Assembly (NCBI GenBank): GCA_027486405.1
Contig: JAIXPD010000025.1
Location: 1 to 64,000, forward strand
Direction: 5' to 3'
Origin: Azospirillum sp.
GTDB taxonomy: Bacteria > Pseudomonadota > Alphaproteobacteria > Azospirillales > Azospirillaceae
Length of the DNA: 64,000 nucleotides
The position numbers and the translations under genes are program-made. The stretch's first letter is position 1; each line of letters begins with the position of its first letter. Below the pieces are notes generated by a model. The model searched no databases. It was given only the letters and a program-made list of their open reading frames with translations, and was not told the DNA's origin. Shown piece after piece: positions 8,202-18,644 of the stretch.

Positions 8202-9581
8202 ATGCGCAAGCCTCTGATCGCCTCGGCTGTTCTGCACGTCGCGCTGGTCGCGCTGATGGTGCTTGGCATGCCGCCCAGCGATCGCAAGCTCGAAATCGCC
8301 CCGTCCATCCCGATCGAGATCGTCGAGATGGGCGAGGTGACGGAGGCCGCCCGCGTCGAGCAGGGCGAACCCAAGCCCGCGACCGCCACGCCCCGGCCCC
8401 CGGTGCCGGACGCCAAGCCGACACCGCCCGCACCGACGCCGCCGGACGACCAGGACGAACCGCCGCCGCCGCCGCCCTTGCCGCAGCGTGCGCCGGAGCC
8501 GCCGAAGGTTGCCCAGGTGCCGCCGCCCCCGCGTGAACCGACGCCGCCGCCCAAGCCGGCTCCGCCCCCGCCGCCGCCTCCCCCGGCTCCGCCACCGCCC
8601 CCCCCTCCGCCGCCTCCACCCCCGGCACCGCCGCCGCCGGAACCCTCGCCGGTGCCGACGCCCAAGCCGCCCGAACCCAAGCCGGAGCCGAAGCCGGAGC
8701 CGCCGCGCCCGCCGGAGCCGCCGCGTCCCGAGCCGCCGAAACCGGAGCCGCCCAAGCCGCCGGAACCCCCACGGCCGCCCGAACCGCCGAAGCCGGAACC
8801 GAAAAAGCCGGAGCCGCCGAAGCCGGAAGCCCCCAAGCACGAGCCGACCCCGGCCAAGCCCGAACCGGCCAAGCATGAGCCTGCTCCGGCCAAACCGGAC
8901 GCGCCCAAGCACGACCCGGTCAAGCATGACCCGGCCCCGGCCAAACCGGAACCGGCGAAGCCCGCGCCCGCCAAACCGGCGGAACCGGCCAAGCCGACCG
9001 AAACGGCCAAGGGCGATCCGAAAAAGACCGACGCCCCCGCCAAACCGGCGGAAAAGGCGGCGGCCAAGACGGATCCCCTGTCCGATCTGCTGTCCAACGT
9101 CGGCAAGATGAAGCCGTCGGACTCGGCCAAGGCGGACGGCAAACCCGCCCCGGCGGCCTCGGCCAGCAGCGCGGCGGCCAAGCCCAGCCAGCAAACCGCT
9201 TCGGCGGCTCCCTCCGGGGCGGCCAAGGCGGTGAACGGGCCGGACAAGCCGTTCAAGCCGTCGGGCCGGGCGCTGGACGCCATCCGTGGGCAGCTCAGCA
9301 AGAACTGGAACTTCGATTCCGGCCGCAAGGACGCAGGATCGATGCAGATCGAAATTCACGTCGAGGTCGGTCGGGACCGTTCGGTCATCCAGGCCTACAT
9401 CGACGAGAAGTATCGCTCGCGCTACATGACCGATGCGGCCTTCCGCGCGTCCGCCGACGCCGCCGTGCGCGCGGTCAAGCGGTCCAGCCCGTTGGAGCTT
9501 CTGCCCAGCGAGTTCACGCCGGACAAATACGATCAATGGCGCTATATCGTGTTCAATTTCGATCCAAAGGACATGTTCTGA
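8202..9581 (+). CDS. tolA: Tol-Pal system protein TolA, proline-rich
   Basis: A 459-residue protein with one N-terminal membrane segment ([19 protein letters not shown]) and a C-terminal TonB/TolA-like domain of about 110 residues ([15 protein letters not shown]... [18 protein letters not shown]). The linker, about residues 55-330, is dominated by Pro-Pro, Pro-Glu-Pro and Lys-Pro repeats instead of the Ala/Lys/Glu-rich helix of enterobacterial TolA, suggesting an extended polyproline-type spacer across the periplasm. TolA transduces TolQR energy to TolB and Pal. The start MRKPLIAS at 8202 is 16 bases after tolR. The linker codons are highly repetitive. Confidence 0.92.
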   Translation: MRKPLIASAVLHVALVALMVLGMPPSDRKLEIAPSIPIEIVEMGEVTEAARVEQGEPKPATATPRPPVPDAKPTPPAPTPPDDQDEPPPPPPLPQRAPEPPKVAQVPPPPREPTPPPKPAPPPPPPPPAPPPPPPPPPPPPAPPPPEPSPVPTPKPPEPKPEPKPEPPRPPEPPRPEPPKPEPPKPPEPPRPPEPPKPEPKKPEPPKPEAPKHEPTPAKPEPAKHEPAPAKPDAPKHDPVKHDPAPAKPEPAKPAPAKPAEPAKPTETAKGDPKKTDAPAKPAEKAAAKTDPLSDLLSNVGKMKPSDSAKADGKPAPAASASSAAAKPSQQTASAAPSGAAKAVNGPDKPFKPSGRALDAIRGQLSKNWNFDSGRKDAGSMQIEIHVEVGRDRSVIQAYIDEKYRSRYMTDAAFRASADAAVRAVKRSSPLELLPSEFTPDKYDQWRYIVFNFDPKDMF

Positions 9582-9583
9582 CC

Positions 9584-10936
9584 ATGACGACGAAGACGAG
9601 GCTTCTGCTGAAGCTCGCCGGGTTGACCGGTGCGCTTCTCTTGTCCTTCGGAGTTGCCGCTCCGCAGGAGGCGCGCGCCGAGTTGCGCATCGACATCACG
9701 CGGGGCGTGGTCGAACCGCTGCCCATCGCCATCACCAGCTTTGCCGGTTCGGGCGGGCGCGACGCCCAGACCGGGGCCGACATCGCCAAGGTGATTTCCG
9801 CCGATCTGGAACGGTCGGGCCTGTTCCGTCCGCTCGACCCGCGTGGGTTCCTGCAAACGCCCGAACAGCTCCGCACCGGCGATCCGCGTTACCAGGATTG
9901 GAAGGCGCTGGGCGCGCAGGCGCTGGTGGCGGGCAACACCACCACCGGCCCCGATGGCCGGATGAAGGTGGATTTCCGCCTGTGGGACATCGCGTCCGCC
10001 CAATACATGCAGGGCCTGAGCTACACCGCCCCGCCGCAGGAATGGCGTCGCATCGCCCACATCGTCGCCGACGCGATTTACAAGCGTCTGACCGGCGAGG
10101 ACGGCTATTTCGACACCCGCATCGTCTACGTCGCCGAATCCGGGCCGTCGAACGCCCGCAAGAAGCAGCTCGCCATCATGGATCAGGACGGTGAGAACCA
10201 CCAGTTCCTGACCGATGGGCAATCGCTGGTCCTGACGCCGCGCTTCTCGCCGACGACCCAGGAAATCACCTACATGTCGTACTTCAACAAGAAGCCGCGC
10301 GTGTATCTGTTCAACATCGACACCGGCCGCCAGGAGGTGTTGGGTGATTTCCCGGGCATGACCTTCGCCCCGCGCTTCTCGCCCGATGGCAACCGCGTCA
10401 TCATGAGCATGGCGCAGAACGGCAACACCGACATCTACACGCTGGATCTGCGCACCCGCCGCCAGACCCAGTTGACCGACTCGCCCGGCATCGACACCGC
10501 TCCCAGCTATTCGCCCGATGGCCAGAAGATCGTCTTCGAGTCGGACCGTGGCGGCAGCCAGCAGCTCTACATCATGGGCGCGGATGGCTCGGGCGTGAAG
10601 CGCCTGAGCTTTGGCGAGGGTCGCTATGGCACGCCGGTGTGGTCGCCGCGCGGCGATTTGATCGCATTCACGCGTCAGCGTGGTAGCAGCTTTGCAGTGG
10701 GCGTGGTTCGTCCCGATGGCAGCGGCGAGCGAATCCTGAGCGAAGGCTATCACGTTGAGGGGCCGACCTGGGCGCCGAACGGCCGCGTTCTGATGTTTTT
10801 CAAGGACTTGCCGTCGGGTGACGGGCGTGGCCGCAACGCCAAGCTTTATTCCATCGACATCACCGGGGCCAACGAGCGCCGCGTCATCACGCCGCTGGAC
10901 GCCTCCGATCCGGCGTGGTCGCCCTTGATTCCCTAA
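9584..10936 (+). CDS. tolB: Tol-Pal system periplasmic protein TolB
   Basis: A 450-residue periplasmic protein. A signal peptide is visible ([26 protein letters not shown].., cleavage likely after the EARA motif), followed by the N-terminal domain starting [18 protein letters not shown] and a six-bladed beta-propeller of repeated units such as [28 protein letters not shown] and [11 protein letters not shown]. TolB binds Pal and TolA and cycles Pal under the septum. The ATG at 9584 follows the tolA stop by 2 bases. Length is normal. Confidence 0.96.
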   Translation: MTTKTRLLLKLAGLTGALLLSFGVAAPQEARAELRIDITRGVVEPLPIAITSFAGSGGRDAQTGADIAKVISADLERSGLFRPLDPRGFLQTPEQLRTGDPRYQDWKALGAQALVAGNTTTGPDGRMKVDFRLWDIASAQYMQGLSYTAPPQEWRRIAHIVADAIYKRLTGEDGYFDTRIVYVAESGPSNARKKQLAIMDQDGENHQFLTDGQSLVLTPRFSPTTQEITYMSYFNKKPRVYLFNIDTGRQEVLGDFPGMTFAPRFSPDGNRVIMSMAQNGNTDIYTLDLRTRRQTQLTDSPGIDTAPSYSPDGQKIVFESDRGGSQQLYIMGADGSGVKRLSFGEGRYGTPVWSPRGDLIAFTRQRGSSFAVGVVRPDGSGERILSEGYHVEGPTWAPNGRVLMFFKDLPSGDGRGRNAKLYSIDITGANERRVITPLDASDPAWSPLIP

Positions 10937-11084
10937 TCAACTGCTCCTATTTTGCGGCAGCGCGAAGACAAGGCTAAAGACGTTGGTCGGACGTCCTCCC
11001 TTTCGTCGGGGTTGGCGAAAGAATAAGCGGTCTTCGCATTGTTGCCCGATCAAACAATCGACGTCGTTTCAAGGGGTCTCCACC

Positions 11085-11549
11085 ATGCGCATGAAGTTCC
11101 TGGCTCTGGCCGCTGTTGCTCTGCTCGCCGCTTGCGAAACCGCTCCGAAGGACGCCAACACCGGCGCGGCCTCCAACTCCTCCTCGATCCGTCCGGGTTC
11201 GCAGGAAGATCTGGCCGTCAACGTTGGCGACCGTGTGTTCTTCGGTCTCGACCGTTACGACCTGTCGCCGGAAGCCCGCGCCACCCTGGACCGTCAGGCC
11301 AAGTGGATGCAGACCTACGGTTCGGTCACTGTGACCATCGAAGGCCACGCCGACGAGCGCGGCACCCGCGAGTACAACCTGGCGCTCGGCGAACGCCGCG
11401 CCAACTCGGTCAAGAACTACCTGGCCGCCAAGGGCGTCCCGGCCAACCGCGTGAAGGTCGTGTCCTACGGCAAGGAAAAGCCGGCCGTCGTCGGTTCGAC
11501 CGAAGCCGCCTGGTCGCAGAACCGTCGTGGCGTGACCGTCGTCGATTGA
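11085..11549 (+). CDS. pal: Peptidoglycan-associated lipoprotein Pal
   Basis: A 154-residue outer-membrane lipoprotein. The signal peptide ends in a lipobox (VALLAAC, Cys at about residue 18), followed by a Ser/Asn-rich tether and an OmpA-like domain with FFGLDRYDLSPEARATLDRQ and the peptidoglycan-binding signature TIEGHADERGTREYNLALGERRA. It binds diaminopimelate in the cell wall and TolB. The start MRMKFLALA follows a purine-rich site (AAGGGG). It is 148 bases after tolB, so it may also have its own promoter. A strong terminator follows. Confidence 0.96.
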   Translation: MRMKFLALAAVALLAACETAPKDANTGAASNSSSIRPGSQEDLAVNVGDRVFFGLDRYDLSPEARATLDRQAKWMQTYGSVTVTIEGHADERGTREYNLALGERRANSVKNYLAAKGVPANRVKVVSYGKEKPAVVGSTEAAWSQNRRGVTVVD

Positions 11550-11578
11550 TCGACCGACGGACTCCCGCGAGTCTGACG

Positions 11579-11616
11579 AAAAACGCCGCGTCCGGGTTTC
11601 CGGGCGCGGCGTTTTT
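11579..11616 (+). terminator. Rho-independent terminator after pal
   Basis: AAAAACGCCGCGTCCGG pairs with CCGGGCGCGGCGTTTTT across a GTTT loop, and the 3' arm ends in a T-run. It closes the ruv-tol-pal transcript about 30 bases after the pal stop. The next gene, cpoB, starts 210 bases on and probably has its own promoter. Confidence 0.9.
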
Positions 11617-11826
11617 GTTTGGGGGTGCGGCGTCATGGCCGTTTCGCGGGGGAACCCGTGTCGGGGCGGGTGCACCGGGCGGTGTGATCTGCTAAACAGC
11701 CGTCATCACTTTGCCTTTTTCGGTCGGCACGGTTCCACCGTTGTCCGAACCGGTCGGGCAGCGTCGCAACGGGATCATCAACGATTTGGGAATGACCCAG
11801 GAACGACCCGGACAGGAAGATCGCGC

Positions 11827-12678
11827 ATGACCAAAGCCTCCTCCTTTGCCGCTCTGCTGATGGGCGGTCTGCTGTGCGGAACCTCCGCTGTGGCCCAAAC
11901 GGCCTCCCAGATCGACCGCCTCCAGCGCTTGGAGGTGCAGATGGCGGCCTTGGACGGCACGGTGCAGGTGGCGCAGGACTCCTCGCTCGCCGCCGATTTC
12001 GAGGTGCGGTTGCAGCGCCTCGAACGCGACGTGTCGGTGGTGACGGGCCGGTACGAGGAAACCGCCTATCAGTTGGTCCAGATGCGCGAACGTCTGGAAA
12101 AAATGAACGCCGACATCGATTTCCGTCTGAAGGAGATGGAATCGAAGGGTGGCGGGGCGATGAGCGGCAGCGCCCTGGGCGATGGCGCGTTGGGTCCGAA
12201 GCCGTCGAAGGCGGCGGAGAAGCAACCGGAGCGCGCGCCGGAGAAAAGCCCGGAGAAACCCGCTCCGACTCCGGCCCTTCCGGCCAACGCCAGCCCCGAG
12301 AAGCAATACGAACACGCCTTCGAACTGTTGCGCCAATCCGATTACGACAAGGCGGAAAAGGCGTTGCAGGAGTTCATCGTCAAGAACAAGAGCCATCCCT
12401 ACGCCGCCAACGCCCAATATTGGCTGGGCGAAAGCTATTTCGTTCGCAACAAATTCACCGACGCGGCCCAGGCCTTCGCCGAAAACCTGTCGAAATACCC
12501 GAAGAACCCCAAGGCCCCCGACAGCCTGCTCAAGCTGGGCATGACCTTGCAGCAGTTGAACAAGAAGAGCGAGGCTTGCACCGCCTTCAACCAGTTGATG
12601 ACCAAGTTCCCGGAGGCCTCGGCCAGCGTGAAGCGGCGCGCCGACACGGAGCGCAAGCGCATCAATTGCCCGAGTTGA
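11827..12678 (+). CDS. cpoB: Cell division coordinator CpoB (YbgF)
   Basis: A 283-residue periplasmic protein of the Tol-Pal cluster. The order is: signal peptide (SSFAALLMGGLLCGTSAVAQ), a coiled-coil segment (about 25-105, QIDRLQRLEVQMAALDG...), a Pro/Lys/Glu linker, and C-terminal TPR repeats starting SPEKQYEHAFELLRQSDYDKA and ending in LMTKFPEASASVKRRADTERKRI. CpoB links TolA with peptidoglycan synthesis at the septum. ATG 11827 has a suitable AGGAAGA site 7 bases upstream. The stop is 1 base before the tilS GTG. Confidence 0.93.
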   Translation: MTKASSFAALLMGGLLCGTSAVAQTASQIDRLQRLEVQMAALDGTVQVAQDSSLAADFEVRLQRLERDVSVVTGRYEETAYQLVQMRERLEKMNADIDFRLKEMESKGGGAMSGSALGDGALGPKPSKAAEKQPERAPEKSPEKPAPTPALPANASPEKQYEHAFELLRQSDYDKAEKALQEFIVKNKSHPYAANAQYWLGESYFVRNKFTDAAQAFAENLSKYPKNPKAPDSLLKLGMTLQQLNKKSEACTAFNQLMTKFPEASASVKRRADTERKRINCPS

Positions 12679-12679
12679 C

Positions 12680-14047
12680 GTGACGGCCGACTCCGCCACC
12701 ACGCAACCGGTGTCCGACGCGGAGTTCGCCGCCGCGATGGCGCGGGTGGGTGGGTTTGAGCGCGCACCCCGGATCGTGGTGGGTCTTTCGGGCGGTGGCG
12801 ACAGCGTGGCGCTGACCCTGTTGCTGCGCCGCTGGTTGGCGGCGCGCGGCGGTGATGTGTTGGCCGTTACCGTCGATCACGGTTTGCGTCCCGAATCGGC
12901 GGTGGAGGCGGCGGCGGTTGGCGCGCTGATGGCGCGGTTGGGCGTGCCCCACCGGGTGTTGCGCTGGGTGGGGGACAAGCCGTCCTCCGGCCTTCAGGCG
13001 GCGGCGCGTTCGGCCCGGCGGCGTCTGTTGGAGGCGGCCTGCGTCACGGCGGGAGCCTTGCATCTGGCCTTGGCGCACAACCGCGACGACCAGGCGGAAA
13101 CCCTGCTGCTGCGCCTGTCGCGCGGGTCTGGAATCGATGGGCTGGCGGGGATGGCGGCGAGCAGCACCGCCGGGCCGGTTCGGGTCATCCGCCCCTGTCT
13201 TGTGTTTTCCCACGATCGCTTGCTTGCCACCTGCCGCGCGGATGGTGTAGCGTGGGTCGAGGATCCCTCCAACCGCAACCCGCGCTTCGCCCGCGCCCGC
13301 CTGCGCGCCGTGGGCGATCTGCTGGCGGGGGAGGGGTTGACCACCGACCGGTTGGCGGAGAGCGCGCATCGCGCCGCCCGTGCCCGCGTGGCTTTGGAGC
13401 ACGCCACGGCGGCGCTGTTGGCCCGAACCGCGTCCCTTCACCCCGAAGGCTGGATCCGGCTGGATCCGGTGACGTTGGCCGACGCGCCCGAGGAAATCGG
13501 GTTGCGCGCCCTGACCCGCTGCCTGACCGTGGTTGGAGGGGACGAGCATCCACCGCGCGACGCGGCGGTCGAGCGGCTGTATGGGGAGCTGTGCGACGCC
13601 GGGGGAGACAGCGCCGCCGCCTTCAAGGGGCGGACCTTGGCGGGCTGCCGGATCGCGCCGCGTCGGGGTGGCGTGGTGATCGCCCGTGAAGCGACGGCGG
13701 TGGCCGAATCGCAAGAGGCCGCAGCCGGGGAAACTCTCTGGTGGGATCGCCGCTTCACCGTCACCCCCAGCGCGGAGCGCGCGACCCCGGTGACGGTGGC
13801 GGCGCTGGGGGCGGCGGGATGGGCGCAACTGGTGGCGGATCAACCCGGCTTGCGCGGCCACGAGGCCCCGGCGCTGGTCCGCCCGACGCTGCCCGCCCTG
13901 TGGTCGGACGACCGTCTGTTGGCGGTTCCCAGCCTGGGATTCCGGCGGGCGGGGGAGCCGCCGGGGGACGCAGCGCGTTTTTCTCCGGCCTTGCCGTTGG
14001 CGGGGCCAGCTTTTCCGGTTGTCTCGGCGCGCGGCAGCATTATTTAA
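12680..14047 (+). CDS. tilS: tRNA(Ile)-lysidine synthetase TilS
   Basis: A 455-residue enzyme that converts cytidine 34 of tRNA-Ile(CAU) to lysidine, so that the tRNA reads AUA and is charged with Ile. The PP-loop SGGGDSVALTLLL is at about residues 37-49, followed by VDHGLRPES, the LALAHNRDDQAETLLLRLSRGSGI metal/ATP segment and WVEDPSNRNPRFARARLR. The start is GTG 12680, one base after the cpoB stop. Its substrate tRNA is encoded in this same window at 56755-56830. Confidence 0.93.
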   Translation: MTADSATTQPVSDAEFAAAMARVGGFERAPRIVVGLSGGGDSVALTLLLRRWLAARGGDVLAVTVDHGLRPESAVEAAAVGALMARLGVPHRVLRWVGDKPSSGLQAAARSARRRLLEAACVTAGALHLALAHNRDDQAETLLLRLSRGSGIDGLAGMAASSTAGPVRVIRPCLVFSHDRLLATCRADGVAWVEDPSNRNPRFARARLRAVGDLLAGEGLTTDRLAESAHRAARARVALEHATAALLARTASLHPEGWIRLDPVTLADAPEEIGLRALTRCLTVVGGDEHPPRDAAVERLYGELCDAGGDSAAAFKGRTLAGCRIAPRRGGVVIAREATAVAESQEAAAGETLWWDRRFTVTPSAERATPVTVAALGAAGWAQLVADQPGLRGHEAPALVRPTLPALWSDDRLLAVPSLGFRRAGEPPGDAARFSPALPLAGPAFPVVSARGSII

Positions 14048-14128
14048 TCAGGAAACGTGCCCGTGCACACCGGGGGGCGGCTTCACCGCCGCACCGCACG
14101 GCGATGGGTTCGCAGAAAGGCGTGTGAC

Positions 14129-16054
<1,926 letters not shown>

Positions 16055-16133
16055 CCGGATCGCCCCAACTCTCGCTCCACCGGACTCATAGAGTTCGGTG
16101 GATGGGGGAGGCGAGGCTCCCGCGCAGCATCCG

Positions 16134-16179
16134 CACACGAAAAAGCCGACCTCCTCGCGGGGGTCGGCTTTTTCGTGTG
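16134..16179. terminator. Bidirectional terminator between ftsH and a convergent gene
   Basis: CACACGAAAAAGCCGACC pairs perfectly with GGTCGGCTTTTTCGTGTG. The A-rich 5' arm and T-rich 3' arm let it serve both ftsH (plus strand) and the gene ending at 16200 (minus strand). Confidence 0.88.
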
Positions 16180-16199
16180 TCGAAACCGGGGAGGGGAGG

Positions 16200-17369
16200 T
16201 CAGAAGGACCCTTTCTGCTCGCGCCGACGGTCCAGTGCGACGTCGAACTGACGCAGCAGCTTCTGCGTGCCTTCGAAATACAGCCGGCGCGACGGTGTGT
16301 TCTTCATGCAACGGGCGTCCAGATGCGAAACGCTGGTCAGCGCCGACACGCAATAGCCCAACAGCCAATAGCGCGACCGGATGGTGCGCAGATACTCGCG
16401 GAAGGGTTCCGGCTTTCCGGCCATGAAGGCGCTGAAGGCGGTTTCGTAATCGGCCAGAATGCCCCGGATGTCCATCAAGGTGGTGTCGAGCAGCTTGCCG
16501 ACCCGTTCGATGTGCATCAGCAATTGGGTTTCGTAAGGCTTGTGCATGCGGATGTCGATCGGCACGCAATCCTTCGATTTCAGCCAGTTCAGGATCAGAC
16601 GCGCGCGCGGCGCGATCCGGCGGAGCTGGTATTCGTAGAAGGTCGTTCCCTTCCACGCGCTGAAGATCGTGTCGGCTTCGCTGCGCTCGATGCCGAAGGC
16701 CGACACGAACAGCCCGGCTTCCTCCAGATTGGGGTTCCAGATCGCTTCCAAGAAGCGTTCGATGCTCTGGGCGTTGCCATTGCCACCGCTCAACGCCTTG
16801 CGGACGATCGGTTCGATGCGGGCACGGATCAGGCGGCGGAGCTGGTGATCCTCTTCCGCGCTGATCAGCCAGTGGCGGGGATCAACCGTGACCTTTTGCG
16901 ATTCGAAGCAGGTCTTCAGCAGGAAGGCGTCCAGCGACGGCACCTCGTCAATCAACTGCAGGATGCGCATGTCGCTGATGGTCCCGCCTTCGCTCGGGCC
17001 ATCCTTGATGCCGAACTGCTCTTCCAGCAACAGCTCGCTGTTGTGGCCGCGCAGATAGATGGCGATGCCGCCGGATTCCGGAGATTTGGCGTTGTGCGGC
17101 ATGTAGATGCCGGTTTCCACCGGCCGACCGGCGTTTTCCGACACATCATCGTCCCCCGAAATCGGGCCGCCGATGCCGTCGTCCATGCCGTTGAAGCTGG
17201 GGTACTTGAACAGGATGCAGTTGTTCAGGCCCTGGGCCTTGAACATGCGCTCGTTTTCGGGGATGTCGCGCGTGATCGCGATCAGATTCATCGAAACGCT
17301 GGAACCGCCGTACAGAATCTGTTCCAGAATCGGGGAGACCGAATCATTGACCTTGCGAGCGCGCATCAA
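16200..17369 (-). CDS. Hypothetical protein, 389 residues, unrecognised
   Basis: I do not recognise this protein. It is 389 residues, begins MMRARKVNDSVSPILEQILYGG and has no signal peptide or membrane segment, so it is probably cytoplasmic. The first ~110 residues look like an alpha/beta domain (VSMNLIAITRDIPENERMF, GIAIYLRGHNSELLLEEQFG). The rest is mostly helical and rich in Arg, Leu and Glu (RRLIRARIEPIVRKAL, LLMHIERVGKLLDTTLMDIR). No catalytic signature stands out. Codon use matches the neighbours, so it is not evidently acquired. It faces ftsH, shares a terminator with it, and stands alone. The reading frame is clean. Confidence 0.75.
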   Translation of the reverse strand: MMRARKVNDSVSPILEQILYGGSSVSMNLIAITRDIPENERMFKAQGLNNCILFKYPSFNGMDDGIGGPISGDDDVSENAGRPVETGIYMPHNAKSPESGGIAIYLRGHNSELLLEEQFGIKDGPSEGGTISDMRILQLIDEVPSLDAFLLKTCFESQKVTVDPRHWLISAEEDHQLRRLIRARIEPIVRKALSGGNGNAQSIERFLEAIWNPNLEEAGLFVSAFGIERSEADTIFSAWKGTTFYEYQLRRIAPRARLILNWLKSKDCVPIDIRMHKPYETQLLMHIERVGKLLDTTLMDIRGILADYETAFSAFMAGKPEPFREYLRTIRSRYWLLGYCVSALTSVSHLDARCMKNTPSRRLYFEGTQKLLRQFDVALDRRREQKGSF

Positions 17370-17424
17370 AATTACCCGACGTCAGGAAGAGTGGGCAGAG
17401 CATAGACGCCATGGACACAAACGA

Positions 17425-17454
17425 AAAGGGGGATCCACCAACGGATCCCCCTTT
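17425..17454 (-). terminator. Terminator after fabI
   Basis: AAAGGGGGATCC and GGATCCCCCTTT form a perfect hairpin 28 bases beyond the fabI stop. On the minus strand it is followed by TTTTCGTTT. It separates fabI from the hypothetical gene downstream. Confidence 0.85.
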
Positions 17455-17481
17455 GCAATCAGCGCGTACAAAAACGAAACG

Positions 17482-18330
17482 TCATTCAGCCTTCGGCGTG
17501 CCGCCCAGCGAGTTCAGAAGCTGCGCCACCCCGGCGGCCTCATCCACGGCAACCATGCCGACGGTGTGATAGCCGCTGTCCACATGCATCACCTCGCCGG
17601 TCACGCCGGTCCCCAGGTCGGACAGCAGGAACAGACCGGCCCCGCCCACCTCTTGGATGGTGACGTTGCGCTTCAGCGGGGCGTTCAGCTCGTTCCATTT
17701 CAGGATGTAGCGGAAATCGCCGATGCCGCTGGCCGCCAGAGTCTTGATCGGCCCGGCGGAAATGGCGTTGACACGGATGGCCTTGCTCCCCAGATCGACA
17801 GCCAGGTAGCGCACGCTCGCTTCCAACGCCGCCTTGGCGACGCCCATCACGTTGTAGTGCGGCATCACGCGTTCCGCCCCATAATAGGACAGGGTCAGCA
17901 GGCTGCCGCCGTCGGCCATCAGCGGCACGGCGCGTTGGGCGATCGCGGTGAAGGAGTAGCAGGAAATGTCCATGGTGCGGAGGAAATTGCCCCGCGTGGT
18001 GTCGAGATACAGGCCGTCCAACTCGTTCTTGTCGGAAAACGCGATCGCATGAACCACGAAATCCAGCTTGCCCCATTCGGCTTCGATGGCGGCGAAGGTC
18101 GCGTCGATGCTGGCCTCGTCGGTCACGTCGCACGGCAGCAGCAGGCGCGCGCCAACCTGCTCGGCCAGTGGCTTGACCCGCTTCAGCAGGGCGTCGCCCT
18201 GATAGGTGAAGGCCAACTCGGCCCCATGCTGGGCCAGGGTGGACGCAATCCCCCAGGCGATCGAGCGGTCGTTCGCCACGCCCATAATCAGGCCACGCTT
18301 GCCAGCCATCAGGGGCATCGGATTGGTCAT
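17482..18330 (-). CDS. fabI: Enoyl-[acyl-carrier-protein] reductase (NADH) FabI
   Basis: A 282-residue short-chain dehydrogenase-type enzyme that performs the last reduction in each fatty-acid elongation round. The FabI-type nucleotide site GLIMGVANDRSIAWGIA replaces the usual TGxxxGxG. The active-site Tyr and Lys appear in YYGAERVMPHYNVMGVAKAAL (Tyr-x6-Lys), followed by VRYLAVDLGSKAIRVNAISAGPIKTLA. The triclosan-binding surface is typical. I chose ATG 18330 (MTNPMPLMAGKRG) with AGGAACCG upstream, because longer in-frame starts add Arg-rich residues. It is monocistronic, with a terminator downstream and a mobile element 92 bases upstream. Confidence 0.94.
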   Translation of the reverse strand: MTNPMPLMAGKRGLIMGVANDRSIAWGIASTLAQHGAELAFTYQGDALLKRVKPLAEQVGARLLLPCDVTDEASIDATFAAIEAEWGKLDFVVHAIAFSDKNELDGLYLDTTRGNFLRTMDISCYSFTAIAQRAVPLMADGGSLLTLSYYGAERVMPHYNVMGVAKAALEASVRYLAVDLGSKAIRVNAISAGPIKTLAASGIGDFRYILKWNELNAPLKRNVTIQEVGGAGLFLLSDLGTGVTGEVMHVDSGYHTVGMVAVDEAAGVAQLLNSLGGTPKAE

Positions 18331-18421
18331 CGGTTCCTCGTGAACTGCGCTATTGTCGCGAAAAGTGGGGCGCATCCTACACGAAAGCGTTCGCCGGTCA
18401 AACCGACGGCGCGGTCGCAGG

Positions 18422-18595
18422 TAGGGCAATCGCTTGAAGGTATATAAACCTATGAGAAGAATTTACCGTCATCCCCGCGAAGGCGGGGATCCAGGCTTTC
18501 CCGTCAGAGCCATTCTGCGAACTCTGGATCCCCGCCTTCGCGGGGATGACGAATGTCCTAATAGAGGAATTTTAAGCCTTCACCCGATTGCCCTG
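18422..18595. mobile_element. Non-autonomous ISAs1-type element (MITE), copy 1
   Basis: A 174-bp element with inverted ends: left TAGGGCAATCGCTTGAAGG, right (read inward) CAGGGCAATCGGGTGAAGG. It is flanked by a perfect 10-bp direct repeat, CGGTCGCAGG, at 18412-18421 and 18596-18605. CAGGG ends and a 10-bp target duplication are ISAs1-family traits. It has no transposase and holds the 83-bp palindrome listed separately. It sits between the divergent fabI and yihY genes, 49 bases before the yihY start, and so may carry or displace promoter signals. Confidence 0.75.
18468..18550. repeat. 83-bp inverted repeat inside the copy-1 element
   Basis: The left arm begins GTCATCCCCGCGAAGGCGGG and the right arm ends CCCGCCTTCGCGGGGATGAC. 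The arms are perfect for about 27 bases (18468-18494 against 18524-18550), with a 29-base loop. Repeats with these arms are widespread in proteobacterial genomes. No clear target duplication flanks this inner unit, so it may be part of the element or an older nested insertion. Confidence 0.9.
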
Positions 18596-18644
18596 CGGTC
18601 GCAGGGGGCCTCGTGGACGCAGGGTTGGGTGGAAGGGGGGCCGC

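Noticed and set aside
8560-8640. Repeats in tolA resembling a CRISPR or satellite array
   Set aside because: They are runs of proline codons inside a gene; no spacers or constant repeat unit exist, and no cas genes are in the window.
6917-9328. An 803-codon open frame on the minus strand, opposite tolQRA
   Set aside because: It is the Gly-rich antisense of the Pro-rich tolA linker with no start signals or family motifs; the tol genes on the plus strand are unmistakable.
18468-18550. The 83-bp palindrome taken as a terminator for fabI or yihY
   Set aside because: It is upstream of both genes and without a T-run; it fits a dispersed repeat.
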